Source of the DNA: Whitmania pigra
Taxonomy: Eukaryota; Annelida; Clitellata; Hirudinida; Haemopidae
NCBI GenBank assembly: GCA_021613335.1
Contig: JAJTWR010000315.1
Span: 1-64,000, forward strand
Length of the DNA: 64,000 nt
Direction: 5' to 3'
Shown here: positions 44,345-56,471 of the stretch, piece by piece
How the letters are laid out: each line of letters starts with the position of its first letter
Numbering within the stretch: position 1 is the first letter of the stretch
Made by a program: the position numbers and the translations under genes
Notes under the pieces: model-generated
What the model saw: the letters and a program-made list of their open reading frames with translations, nothing else
Told to the model about the DNA's origin: nothing
The model's database searches: none

Positions 44345-44978
44345 ATGAGGGAACTTCCTGAATTGGTGTCTTTGGTAGAGAACTTAAAGCCTGAAATATG
44401 TTACGGCTATATAAATAAAATAAAAGCTTTCAAAGAAGAATATAAAGAAATTGAAAATGCCAAAGGGCAGAAAATAATAGATGTAATTCTTCACGGCTGT
44501 TATATACAATTTCAGTTTTCTGAGGATTCAATGCTTATTGATTTAAGTGAAGAAGGTTCTTTTGTCATAACGGACGATACAAACTATGAAGATGCGCTCA
44601 TTATGCTTGAAACAGAAAATTGCAATTTTTTATAATCGATAAACAAACAACAAAAATAATACCTATTTGGAAGGATATAAGTCAAATGCCTTTGGTAGGT
44701 TACAATCCGCTACAAAGCAGTTTAATTCCGAGCTTTTTGTAAAAATGCTATCCGAACACAAAGGCACAGTTGAAAAAATCATAAAAAATCAAAGTCTTAT
44801 AAGCGGTATAGGTACAAAGTATGCTGCGATTATACTAAAAAGAGCAGGCATTACCAAAGCAACAAAGACTTCGGATGTAAAATCGGCAAAGGCAAGAGAG
44901 ATAGTCAATGCCATAAAATCTGTTTTGCGTGAAGCTATAGGTGTAAACAGAGAAGAAGACGACAGCTCCGATATTTAA
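44345..44978 (+). CDS. Fpg/Nei-like protein without the catalytic proline
   Basis: About 211 codons. The N-terminus MRELPELVSLVENL parallels the MPELPEV start of formamidopyrimidine-DNA glycosylase; the region after has a beta-sandwich feel (IIDVILHGCYIQFQF, MLIDLSEEGSFVI). The C-terminal part holds a helix-two-turn-helix like DNA-binding block, SLISGIGTKYAAIILKRAGI. Two features of active enzymes are missing: Pro as first residue of the mature protein is Arg, and there is no C-terminal zinc finger (it ends GVNREEDDSSDI). I prefer the ATG at 44345 over 44327 for this reason. Breaks near 44630 and 44720. A non-catalytic or altered DNA-binding role is possible. Confidence 0.6.
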
Positions 44979-45037
44979 GTTTCACGTTTCAAATTATCAT
45001 TATGTTTACTATCAAGCGAAAAATATATAAGCTCTAT

Positions 45038-46026
45038 CTACGGGATAATTAGGTATTTTGTATATTTAAGAATTGTTGATAGCAGAAATAAAAACAAAGC
45101 AAACAAAAGAAAAGGAACAAATAAATCCTTGTATGCAGCGGCAGTATCATCTTTTATAGGTTTTTTTTCTATACGACTTATAATGTCATAAATATTTTTA
45201 AGGCAAAAGAGTTTTTGGCATTAAAGTAACGTCCGCCTGTTTGTCCTGCTATAGATATTAAAGTATCTTCATTTAGTGTAAACGGCATTTTCACTCTTCT
45301 CTTTCCGTATATTGGGTCATTGTATGTAACCCAAACATAACTGCTTCCTGCCTCTCCAAGACCTATAGTGTATATTTTTATATTAAACATTGAAGCAATT
45401 TCGGCAGCGTATTCTGGTTCTATTTCGCCTGCATTATTTTCTCCGTCTGTGAGAAGTATTATAACCTTTTCACTTTCTTTGTCTGCGTTTCTGAGTGTAT
45501 CAACTGGTAACTATTCCAAGCCCTATAGATGTAGAGCCTTCTTCGTCTATATCAATGCTTTCTACTTTTTCTATTAAAGACTGATAATCAAGGGTAAGAG
45601 GGGATAATACAGATGGACGGAGAGCGATGTTACAATACTTATTTTGTCAAACTCCCTTTTTTTTATAAACTCTATTATGGTTTTTTTTGAGCTTTCAATT
45701 CTGGTGGGCGATATGTCTTCTCCAAGCATAGATGGCGATACGTCTACAACAAGAGCAATATATATTCCTTTGCCGTTATAATCTCCCCTGTATTTAAGCT
45801 TTACAGGACGAGCCAAAGCAATAATTAAAAATATGAGTGACGCAATAAGAAGATAAAACGGTATATCTAGTGCTTTAAAACTTGATTTATTTTTAAGCAC
45901 TTTAGAAACCGAGACGCGAGAAAAGTTTATAGAGACCAAATTATTCTTTTTGTTTTTTGTGTAAAAATAAACCAATGGCGGTATTATTAAAAAAAGCAGA
46001 AAAAAATAAGGTGATAAAAAATGCAT
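45038..46026 (-). CDS. BatA-like VWA-domain membrane protein
   Basis: About 330 codons: two N-terminal helices (FFLLFLIIPPLVYFY and PFYLLIASLIFLIIALARP), a von Willebrand A domain with the metal site VVDVSPSMLG and later TDGENNAGEI, and a C-terminal helix (FVPFLLFALFLFLLSTIL). BatA proteins of the Bacteroides aerotolerance group work with MoxR ATPases and BatB-E; none of these are adjacent here. Breaks near 45590, 45510, 45390 and 45200. It converges with the Fpg-like gene and follows recA on the same strand after 160 nt. Confidence 0.82.
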
Positions 46027-46187
46027 TCAAACCCTGTTATTAATTCAGTGAGATACTCAAATTATTCTTGTTTTTAAAAATTAAACAAATTATATATAAT
46101 TTAATACTCTTTGCAAGTATTATTATTTTAGATACATAATTTAATGAAGATATATTATCTTATATTAACAGAATGTGTAAATATATT

Positions 46188-47462
46188 TTATTCATCTTTC
46201 TCTATTGGACTTACCACTGTAGAAATCGTAAAATCGTTATCGCTGTATGTTTCATCTTCATCATTTAAAAATGTTTTTGCTTCATCGCTATTGTCGGCTT
46301 TTGTATTTTTTCACTTTCTTTTTTAGGGTCTTTGGTGTCTTTATTATTTTTGCCCTCTTTACCTTCTTTTCCTTCGATATTTCCGCTGTTTTTAATATAT
46401 TCGTTTAGCTTATCTCTTAATTTTTCCGCCCCGCCCATACCAAGTGTCTCTCTTATCTGTATTTCAAGTTCCATACGCATTTTCGGGTCGTTTGATAAAA
46501 GCTCACGTACTCTCTCTTTTCCTTGTGCAATCTGCTCACCGTTGTAGTAAAACCAAGCACCGCTTCTTGTTATTATTTTTGCTTCCATACCGAGGTCTAT
46601 TAAAAGTCCTTCGGAAGATATACCTTGACCGAATACTATCTCAAGATTTACAAGCTTAAAAGGTGATGATAATTATTTTTCACAACTTTAACTTTAACTT
46701 TGTGTCCGATTGTTTCTTCGCCTTTTTTAATCCATTCGGTGCGGCGTATATCAAGGCGTACCGATGCATAAAACTTTAATGCCTTTCCGCCTGTTGTCGT
46801 TTCCGTAGGTCCCGCACCATATCCCGTTGTTGAAATATTTTGTCTAACCTGATTAATAAAAATTACAGATGTATTTGTGTTACTTATTATAGCGGTAAGT
46901 TTTCTTAAAGCGTGGCTCATAAGTCTTGCCTGTAAAGCTATGTGGGCATCTCCTATATCTCCCGCAAGTTCAGCTTTTGAAACAAGAGCAGCAACCGAAT
47001 CTACAACCACAACATCAAATGCCGTAGATGATACTACTTTTTCAAGTATTTCAAGTGCCTCTTCTCCGCTATCAGCTGAGATATATATAAATTATCAATA
47101 TCAACACCGAGTGCTTTGGCGTATATAGGGTCGAGAGCGTGTTCTGCGTCTATAAATGCAGCATACCCTCCTGCTTTTTGTGCTTCAGCTACAATATGGA
47201 GCGTAAGTGTTGTTTTACCCGATGCTTCATGTCCGTATACCTCCGTTATTCTTCCGCGAGGAATACCTCCTACTCCAAGTGCATGGTCAAGTGTGAGTGC
47301 CCCGGTAGAAATAACATCTATAGCAACAGTTTTGTCGCTTCCAAGCTTCATAAAAGAACCCGCGCCATATTTTTTATTTATAATTTCTGTTATTGCTTCT
47401 ATAGCATCTATTTTACCGTCTTTTTTAGTTTCAACAGTCTCTTTCTTTTTACCGGTAGCCAT
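46188..47462 (-). CDS. recA: RecA recombinase
   Basis: DNA strand-exchange ATPase and SOS coprotease. The core shows [12 protein letters not shown], Walker A as GHEASGKTT (usually GPESSGKTT), [19 protein letters not shown], and the L2 region [23 protein letters not shown]. After the core a long charged tail appears ([20 protein letters not shown], then acidic to SPIEKDE), bringing the gene to about 425 codons, longer than the usual 350. Breaks near 47090, 46670 and 46300; the last one decides whether the tail ends at 46265 or, as I prefer, 46188. Confidence 0.95.
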
Positions 47463-47702
47463 TTTTTAATTTCTCCTTGATTTATTAAGTACCTATTATG
47501 TTTTTAAATATATTGTATAAAGATACAGTTTTTTTGTCAATAGACTGACATAGGTGCTGAAATAAAAGTGCTTGAATAAGCTTAACAAAAAATTTGTATT
47601 GCTGTATTTTATTTTTTAATATTGTTAATATATAGAAAATAAAATATAATCAAATTCATAAAAAAATAAAAATAAAAAAAATTAAAAAGAAACGGTAAAA
47701 AT

Positions 47703-48676
47703 ATGAAAGCTTATATAAAATATTTTGCAAATTATCTTCCCGAAAAAGTTTTAACAAATTATGACCTTGAAAAAACATTGGATACAATAATGAATGGATA
47801 GTATCCAGAACAGGAATAGAGCAGAGAAGAATAGCTGAAGGTGAAACTATATCAGAAATGGCGGTGAATGCTGTTAAAAAACTTATTGAAAAAGGCGGCA
47901 ATATAGAAGATACAGATGTTATAATTGTTGCCACGTCCACAAAGGATTATATTTTTCCGTCTACTGCAGGGATTATACAAAAAGAGTTTAATATACAAAA
48001 AAAATGTATGTCAATTGATATCTCTGTAGCCTGTTCGGGTTATGTGTATGCCTTAAACACTGCAGCCACTATGATAGAAAGTTCTGAAGCAAAAAAAGTG
48101 CTTATCGTAGCAGCAGAGAAATATTCAAACATAGTAAATTGGGGCGACAGAAGTACAGCTATAATTTTTGGAGACGGAGTAAATGTTACTATGGCAGAAG
48201 CCACAGAAGATAATTCAAAGGGCATAATTGCTATGGATATAGGAGCAAGCGGTAATGATAATATACTTCTTGTAAAAAGCGGAGGAAGCGCCACCCCTAT
48301 TGATGATAAAAACATTGAAGAGAATACGCATAAAGTATATATGGACGGAACAGAAGTTTTTAAAAATGCGGTACCTACTTTCAAGCATACAATGCTTAAA
48401 ACTATTAAAGAAGCAGGGCTTACATTAGATGATATTAATTTGATAATAACCCATCAAGCCAATACAAGAATAGTTAAAGCAATAGCTAAAGAGCTTAATG
48501 TACCTATAGAAAAGTTTTTTGTGAACATTCAGAAATACGGAAACACATCAGCGGCAAGTATAGGAATAGCATTAACAGAAGCCTTTGATGAAGGGAAGAT
48601 TAAAGAAGGCGACCATGTGTTATTAAGCGGATTTGGCGGAGGACTTACTTGGGGTTCTACATTGATTAGATTTTAA
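47703..48676 (+). CDS. fabH: Beta-ketoacyl-ACP synthase III
   Basis: Starts fatty-acid synthesis by condensing acetyl-CoA with malonyl-ACP. The catalytic Cys is in VACSGYVYAL, His in ITHQANTRI, Asn in GNTSAASIGIAL; the C-terminus LSGFGGGLTWGSTLIRF is typical. About 325 codons. One break near 47795. ATG 47703 follows AAACGG; fabD/acpP neighbours are not present. Confidence 0.96.
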
Positions 48677-48727
48677 TTATATTTATAAAAATTATCCATA
48701 TTATGATTATGGTGGAATAGTAAACTT

Positions 48728-49809
48728 ATGGCTAAAACACTAACTATCAAAGACTTGGGCTACGATTTATTTTTTAAATCGCAAGCTGAAGAAAATAAAG
48801 ACAACACTCTGACTGTCGGCAGAGTTATAAGAATGAATAAAAGGTACTACACAGTGCTAACCGACAATGGCGAGTTTTTATCTACAATTAAAGGAAAAAT
48901 AAGACATAGCTCAAGTATAAAAAGTGAACTTCCTGTTGTGGGAGATTTTGTTTTTTTGAAAAACAGGAGATTCGGATAGGGCATTAATTGACAGAGTTTT
49001 ACAGAGGAAAAACACACTTTACAGAAAATCAGGCGGAGCAAAAACAGATATACAAGTTTTGGTAAGTAATATCGATTATGCTTTTATTTTAGTTTCTATA
49101 GATACAGATGCCTCTATTTCTATGATAGGACGATATCTTTCTATGGTGCATGCATCACATATTAAACCGATTATAGCTATAAGTAAAATAGATTTGTATG
49201 AAGAGAGCGTTTATAAGGAAATGCTAAAAAGTATAAAAGATTCTTTTAAAGATGAAGAGATTTTTGCCTATAGTGCCAAAAGCGGAGAAACTGTGATAAG
49301 TTTTTAAAATATATAAAGAAAGCCACATCGTCTGTTTTTATAGGATATCGGGGTCAGGAAAATCCACAATAATAAATTATCTTTTAAAAGAAGATAAAAT
49401 GAAAACCAAAGAAGTTCGTGAGTATGATTATAAAGGAATGCATACCACAACACATAGAGAGTTATTTTTTATTTCAAGCGGCGGTGTTGTAATAGATACT
49501 CCTGGACTTCGTTCTCTTGGGGTATGGGAAGATGATAAAGGAATAAAAAAGACTTTTAATGATTTGGAAGATATGGCTAAAAATTGCAAGTTTAATAATT
49601 GTACTCATCAGCACGAACCTGGTTGTTATATTCTTGAAATGCTTGAAAATAATGAGATTGATTATGAGCGCTACAATGCTTATATAAATCTGAAAAATGA
49701 AAGCCGTGAACTTTATAAAAACTCACCTCTTGAAATCGGTAAATCACGTAAAAAAGCAATAAGTAAAATTTTAAAGTCATATAAAAAACATACACCTAAA
49801 GGAAAATAG
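48728..49809 (+). CDS. rsgA: Ribosome small-subunit-dependent GTPase RsgA
   Basis: Circularly permuted GTPase that checks late 30S assembly. An N-terminal OB fold (VGRVIRMNKRYYTVL, GKIRHSSSIKSELPVVGDFV), then G4 AISKIDLYEE, P-loop GSGKST, G3 IDTPGLR, and the zinc finger CKFNNCTHQHEPGC. About 360 codons. Breaks near 48970, 49295 and 49350. It follows fabH by 51 nt. Confidence 0.95.
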
Positions 49810-49903
49810 TTTTATTAAGTATATTTCCGCTTTGATAAAAAATAATCTATGACAATCATTTTTAATTTATTGCTTTTCTGATTTATTACTTTTAAAAAAA
49901 TAT

Positions 49904-50410
49904 TTAAACCTGTTTGTTTACAAGTAAAGACATTTTTTTGTTTAGGGTATGCTCTCTGCCTTTGTTGTCGTAACCGATTTTTTTTGTTTCGTTTAATATA
50001 TTTTTCATAGTAGAAAATAAATCGAGCGCTTCTTCAAAAAGTTTCGGTGCAAGTTTATTTAGATTTTTAAGTCTTGCTATAAGTGCGGTAAGTTCAAGAC
50101 GCATAGAAGATATTTTACTTGTGCCTGCAATCGGTATTCTTTTACTACATCAGATATTGTAGCGGTTTCGGTTAAATGAGGAAATTTATTTAACACGATT
50201 TTTCTATTATAGCTTCTTCTTAAAGTGCTTAGTTCAACTGCCTCTTTCATTTTTTTATGTTGATAATCGCAGTATAAATTAATATCTTGAAGTTTGTATT
50301 GATTATTGACATTATCTTTTTTTCTTCATATTCAAGAAGAGAATTATATACTTCTATTCTTTTTGCATAACAAGTTCAAGTTTTGTGATTTCCGAGTATA
50401 AGTCAAACAT
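49904..50410 (-). CDS. Small coiled-coil protein, possibly FlgN-like
   Basis: About 168 residues, all helical: LYSEITKLELVMQK, a middle with MKEAVELSTLRRSYNRK, and MRLELTALIARLKNLNKLAPKLF, ending GYDNKGREHTLNKKMSLL. The helix layout and the YxxxGR turn before the end recall flagellar export chaperones of the FlgN type, but the match is only in overall shape. No flagellar gene is adjacent. Breaks near 50365, 50325 and 50135. Start ATG 50410. Confidence 0.5.
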
Positions 50411-50609
50411 AATTAAATCCTTAAAAATTAAATATTTATTTTTTTTATCTTATTAATTTTTTACCGTCATAAATAAATATCGACTAAAATAAAAATTACT
50501 TTACATAATTAAATAATGTTTTGTGTGAAAATATATTTGATAATATGTGGAAAATTTTAAATATTTTAAGAAAAAAGTTTGTATGTTTTTTATATTATTT
50601 TTTTAATAC

Positions 50610-51236
50610 TTATTGATTAGTATTTTTCAAATCATTTATAAAATAAAATAAAGCCTCTATTTCTGCCGCTATATTTACATCGTGTATTATGCAATCTGAT
50701 CTTTCGTTTAATTTTATCGGAGCAAAGTTTAATACGCCTTTTATTCCCGCATTGCATATTACATCAAACATACGCTGAGCCTCAAGGTCGGGTACGGTTA
50801 AAATAGCGATTTCTATTTTGTTGGTTATAATGTAGTCTTTTAGCTCTGTTATAGGCAGTACAGGGACTGGCAAATTTCTGTCTGTTTTTTGTTCATTGTG
50901 GTCAAATGCTGCTACTATGTGTATTGACTCGCTTTCAAAACCTCTGTAGTTTATAAGAGCTTTTCCTATTTTCCCATATCCTACAAGTATAACTTTATGT
51001 GGTATCTGTTTGCCAAGTATTTTGTTTATCTGTTCTAAAAGGTCATCTATATTATAGCCGCCTTTTTTATTTCCGCAGATACTGAACAGTGAAAAATCTT
51101 TTCTTACCTGAACAGAGGTTATACCTATAGCGTCTCCCAAATTGTTTGAATATGCTTTCACAAATCCAAAACTTTTCATACGCCTTAGCGCATTTTTATA
51201 CTTTAATAGCCTCATTATTTGTATTCTGCTAATCAT
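50610..51236 (-). CDS. rex: Redox-sensing transcriptional repressor Rex
   Basis: 208-codon intact gene. The N-terminal winged helix includes SVQVRKDFSLF (usual VRKDLS), followed by the link GGYNIDDLLEQINKIL and a Rossmann domain with VILVGYGKIGKALINY that senses NADH/NAD+, then AAFDHNE and VPDLEAQRMFDVICNAGIKG, and NFAPIKL. Rex controls fermentation and hydrogenase genes in anaerobes. The G-x-G-x-x-G site reads GYGKIG, as in other Rex proteins with GxGxLG. Its own promoter and operator were not identified. Confidence 0.92.
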   Translation of the reverse strand: MISRIQIMRLLKYKNALRRMKSFGFVKAYSNNLGDAIGITSVQVRKDFSLFSICGNKKGGYNIDDLLEQINKILGKQIPHKVILVGYGKIGKALINYRGFESESIHIVAAFDHNEQKTDRNLPVPVLPITELKDYIITNKIEIAILTVPDLEAQRMFDVICNAGIKGVLNFAPIKLNERSDCIIHDVNIAAEIEALFYFINDLKNTNQ

Positions 51237-51470
51237 AAAATTCCTTTTAGAAAACTTATTAACCTGAAATAATACACAAGAATCAATTAAATGATAACAT
51301 AAAGATAATATTTGTCAATTAAAATAAAAGTTAATTATACTGAATTTGTTTAATTAGTATATGCTATGTAACATTATAATTTCAATAATTGCGGATAATG
51401 GCGAATAATTTATTGAATATAAAAACCGCAAAAATCAAGTAAAAAAAATTAAAATATTTTTTATTTAAAC

Positions 51471-51498
51471 TTGACAAATATTTAGTTATAATTATAAT
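51471..51498 (+). promoter_or_regulatory. Consensus sigma-70 promoter of the leader RNA
   Basis: TTGACA (51471-51476), 16-nt spacer, TATAAT (51493-51498): both boxes perfect. Start point predicted near 51505. Between rex and here (51237-51470) only AT-rich sequence is seen. Confidence 0.8.
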
Positions 51499-51504
51499 GG
51501 AAAC

Positions 51505-51579
51505 TGAGGGATATTTTTTCAATGCCCTTCGTAAACCTCCTTATCATCCTACCATAATATTATGGCAGGGTGTTTTTTT
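51505..51579 (+). ncRNA. Short leader RNA with 11-codon ORF and terminator
   Basis: Between the promoter and T run lie about 75 nt. GAGGG at 51506-51510 precedes an ATG at 51522 opening an 11-codon frame, MPFVNLLIILP, stop 51555-51557. The stop falls inside the left arm of an intrinsic terminator: arms CCTACCATA (51548-51556) and TATGGCAGG (51561-51569), one mismatch, then seven T. Nearly every codon (CCC, TTC, CTC, ATC, ATC) is rare for this AT-rich genome. The layout is that of a transcription attenuator: translation of the leader could decide read-through towards grpE. It could instead be an independent small RNA; its CCTCCTT segment is complementary to Shine-Dalgarno sequences. Confidence 0.55.
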
Positions 51580-51738
51580 ATAAAATTTACGTTTTTATAT
51601 AATTTATATGACTAAATATTATACAATACAGTATTTAGTATGTATAAAAATAATACGTACAATTGAATTTTTTTATGCAAAATTAGTACCAAAACATAAA
51701 AAAAACCTGTTTATAGGACATATTTGTGTGAAAAAAAG

Positions 51739-51754
51739 TGGCACGATAATTGCA
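51739..51754 (+). promoter_or_regulatory. Sigma-54 (RpoN) promoter upstream of grpE
   Basis: TGGCACGATAATTGCA fits the RpoN consensus TGGCACG-N4-TTGCW at every fixed base. The start would be near 51766, giving a 5' leader of about 120 nt before grpE. No CIRCE repeat was found here. Confidence 0.65.
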
Positions 51755-51884
51755 TGTATTATGTTACATATATAGTATATATAAAAATTATATACCAACA
51801 TCTTTTATTTTAGAATATTTAAGATTTCAGTATGTAAGATTAAACTTTAGAAAAATTAAAAAAAATTCATTTAAAGGAGAGTAA

Positions 51885-52534
51885 ATGTCTGAGAAACACA
51901 ATAAAGAGCACAGCAGAGATGAAAAGCTTGATAAAACAATCGATAAAACGAAAAGAAGAAAAAGTAAAACAAGAGCAAACTAACGAAAACGAAGAAGAAA
52001 ATAGACAAGAAAACAATCAAAAAGAAGATTCCGAAACTTTGGAAATAACAAGCAGAGAAAATGAAATTGAATCGCTTTAAAGAAAAATTAAAGATTTTGA
52101 AGAGCGTTCCATACGAGCCTACGCGGAGTGTGAAAACATAAGAAACGTACCGACAAAGAGAGAAGGGAAATACTGAAGTTTGCAAACAAAGGTCTTCTTT
52201 CTTCTTTAATCGGTTTTATGGATGATTTTGAAAGAGCCTTAAAAGTTGGCAGTGAAAATGAAGATATAAGCAAAAAACTGATTTTTATAAAGGAATCGAA
52301 CTTATACACAAAGATTTTTAAGCTTTCTTGACGAAAAACGGAGTAAAAGAACTTGAGTGTTTAGGCAAAGATTTTAATCCAAACATTCACGAAGCATTAT
52401 CTCTTGTTGAAAGAGAAGATTTGGATAAAGAGACAGTTGTGGAAGTTTTTATGAAAGGCTATGCTTTAAATGATGAAATTCTTAGAACTGCCAAGGTTAT
52501 TATAGGTAAACCCAATAGCTCTAATAGCCAATGA
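51885..52534 (+). CDS. grpE: Nucleotide exchange factor GrpE
   Basis: Co-chaperone that releases ADP from DnaK, about 216 codons. A charged N-terminal tail (MSEKHNKEHSRDEKLDKTID) leads to the long dimer helix (FEERSIRAYAECENIR), then LLSSLIGFMDDFERAL, KGIELIHKDF, and the beta domain GVKELECLGKDFNPNIHEAL. RBS AAAGGAGAG before ATG 51885. Breaks near 51950, 52075, 52145 and 52290. It lies 43 nt before dnaK. Confidence 0.92.
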
Positions 52535-52576
52535 AAAATAAATACAAAAAACAATAAATTTAATAAGGAGATATAA

Positions 52577-54508
<1,932 letters not shown>

Positions 54509-54534
54509 AGCTTAATATATAGATTTAAATATGG

Positions 54535-54564
54535 AGCAGGGTTTGAAAATAAAAAAATCCTGCT
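54535..54564 (+). terminator. Hairpin after dnaK
   Basis: AGCAGG-G-TTT and AAA-T-CCTGCT arms (54535-54544, 54555-54564), one mismatch; the tail is TTATATAG, so termination strength is uncertain. Confidence 0.5.
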
Positions 54565-55210
54565 TTATATAGCTTTATATATATAGAGAAAAATCTGTTT
54601 TAGTAAAAAAATTGATGACGATTTCAAAAATATGGATAAGTTGCAAAATACAGATAATTTGTAAATTGAGAATTTGGCAATTAACAAGGAAATTTAAGCA
54701 GAGCACAAAAAAGTCTTTGCCCTTTTTAAGGACTTATTAAAAATTTACTCTGCCGAAAAACCTTGATTAAATATAGATTTTTGTGTAACACAGGCTTTAT
54801 AATAAAAGTAACAGTCTGTGTTGCCTATTTTTTTATGTTGTAAAAAACATCCAAATCAATTATTATAATACATTTTTATGTAAAAAAATGCAATAATAAA
54901 ATGTAATAATAATATAATAAAAAAATTATGGACAAAGTAGTGTAATCACTGCAAAAATGTTTTAAAAAATAATATTTTACTCCCTCCGTTTAAATCGTTT
55001 CGGTTAAAGAAAATAAAAAATGATATATATAAAACAGACGTTTTTTGGAAAATACTAAAAATACGAAATGGATATTGAAGATGATGAGAACGGCAGTTTG
55101 GCAAATGTAATTTGATTTTACTTTTTTATTTTTACTTTTTATTATATAATCAGTTAGCAAAAAAATAGTTTTTTATTTTAATATAATTTAATAGAACAGA
55201 GGAAAACAAA
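54565..55210. other. dnaK-dnaJ intergenic region with hairpins
   Basis: No gene is supported in these 646 nt. Two structures stand out: a long imperfect hairpin closed by GCAGAG/CTCTGC (about 54697-54755), and a terminator-like hairpin AACACAG/CTGTGTT (54787-54822) followed by a T run to 54834. The rest is AT-rich. dnaJ therefore probably has its own promoter. Confidence 0.5.
54787..54834 (+). terminator. Terminator-like hairpin
   Basis: Stem AACACAG/CTGTGTT with a 22-nt loop, then GCCTATTTTTTT. Confidence 0.5.
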
Positions 55211-56340
55211 GTGGCAGAAAAAAAAATTATTATGAAGTTTTAGGCGTATCAAAAACAGCAAACGCAGAAGAGATAAAAACATCTTACAGAAAATTGGCAG
55301 TTAAATATCACCCCGATAAAAACCAAGGTGATAAGGCTGCGGAAGAAAAGTTTAAAGAAGCAACCGAGGCATACGAAATACTTTCAGATGAAAAAAAACG
55401 CTCTCAATACGATAGATTCGGTCATCAGGGTGTAGATAGCGATTTTGCAAACCGTTACGGCAGAGGTGGATTTCCGGAGCTGATTTCTCAGACATTTTTC
55501 GGCGGGAAGCGGACTTGATGATATATTCAGTTCAATATTCGGTTTTACAGGCGGTAGCACAAAAAGCCGCGGAAGAAGAAAGGGAGCCGACTTGCGATAT
55601 GATGTTCGCCTTACTCTTGACGAGGCTGTATTTGGCAAAAAAACAGAAATACAAATTCAAAAGCAAGACACATGTGATGCCTGTTCGGGAAGTGGTGCAG
55701 AGCAAGGAACAAAAAAACCAACTTGCCCGACTTGCGGCGGAGCAGGTCAGGTGAGGAGTGTTCAGGGATTTTTCAGTATAAATACAACTTGTTCAACTTG
55801 TAAGGCACAGGTATGGTTATAAAAGTCCTTGTAAAAAGTGTCATGGTGTGGGTACTTTGCAAAAAATAAAAAGATTGATGTAAATACCCCGGCAGGTATT
55901 GATGATGATACACAATTAAGGGTAAGCGGTGAAGGTGAGATGGTTGCAGGCGGGTGTTCGGGCGATTATATTTATTTATACGTGTAGAGCCTCATAAATA
56001 TTTTGTCAGAGACGGAATAGACCTTATAACAGAGGTGAATAAAAATGTTCAAGCTTCACTGGGGGCAGAAATTTATAGAGACATTAGACAAAAAGCAAGT
56101 CAAACTTAAAATCCCATCAGGTACAGAGAGCGGTAGGGTCTTCGCTTAAGAGGTTATGGTGTTCCGCATATAAACAGCGGCGGGAAAAGGTGATCTTCCT
56201 TGTTATGATTAATATTGATGCCACCGAAGAGTCTAAACCTCGAAGAGAGAAACACTATAAATGAACTTAAAAAACATATTGCCATAAACGATAACCCAAC
56301 TCCCAGAAAGCCGTCTAAAGTGAATGGTAAAAAATTATAA
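55211..56340 (+). CDS. dnaJ: Chaperone DnaJ (Hsp40)
   Basis: Stimulates DnaK ATPase; about 377 codons. J domain with KYHPDKN, a Gly/Phe linker, four zinc-finger repeats beginning CDACSGSG and CPTCGGAG, and the substrate-binding C-terminal domain. Start GTG 55211 (VAEK) follows AGAGGA; one A is missing in the run at 55216-55225 to give NYYEVLG. Breaks are frequent (55485, 55530, 55590, 55810, 55870 and several after 55970). The end NGKKL-stop is 56338-56340. Confidence 0.95.
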
Positions 56341-56471
56341 AAATTTCACAGAAGTCTGTGGTTTTTAAATTTCGTATTGATTAACTCTTATTTACTAACA
56401 TTCTTCTGATTTTTTTGGCAGTAAATAGGATAAAATATTTTGAAATTTCTATATAGTCTTTAAGGTATTTT

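Noticed and set aside
47116..47480. Two plus-strand open frames of about 115 codons
   Set aside because: They are antisense to recA; the recA motifs on the minus strand explain the lack of stops.
51535..51545. CCTCCTT as a fragment of the 16S rRNA 3' end
   Set aside because: The flanking bases do not match 16S rRNA, and the segment lies inside a promoter-terminator cassette.
51237..51884. CIRCE element for HrcA control of grpE
   Set aside because: No TTAGCACTC-N9-GAGTGCTAA repeat or close variant was found.
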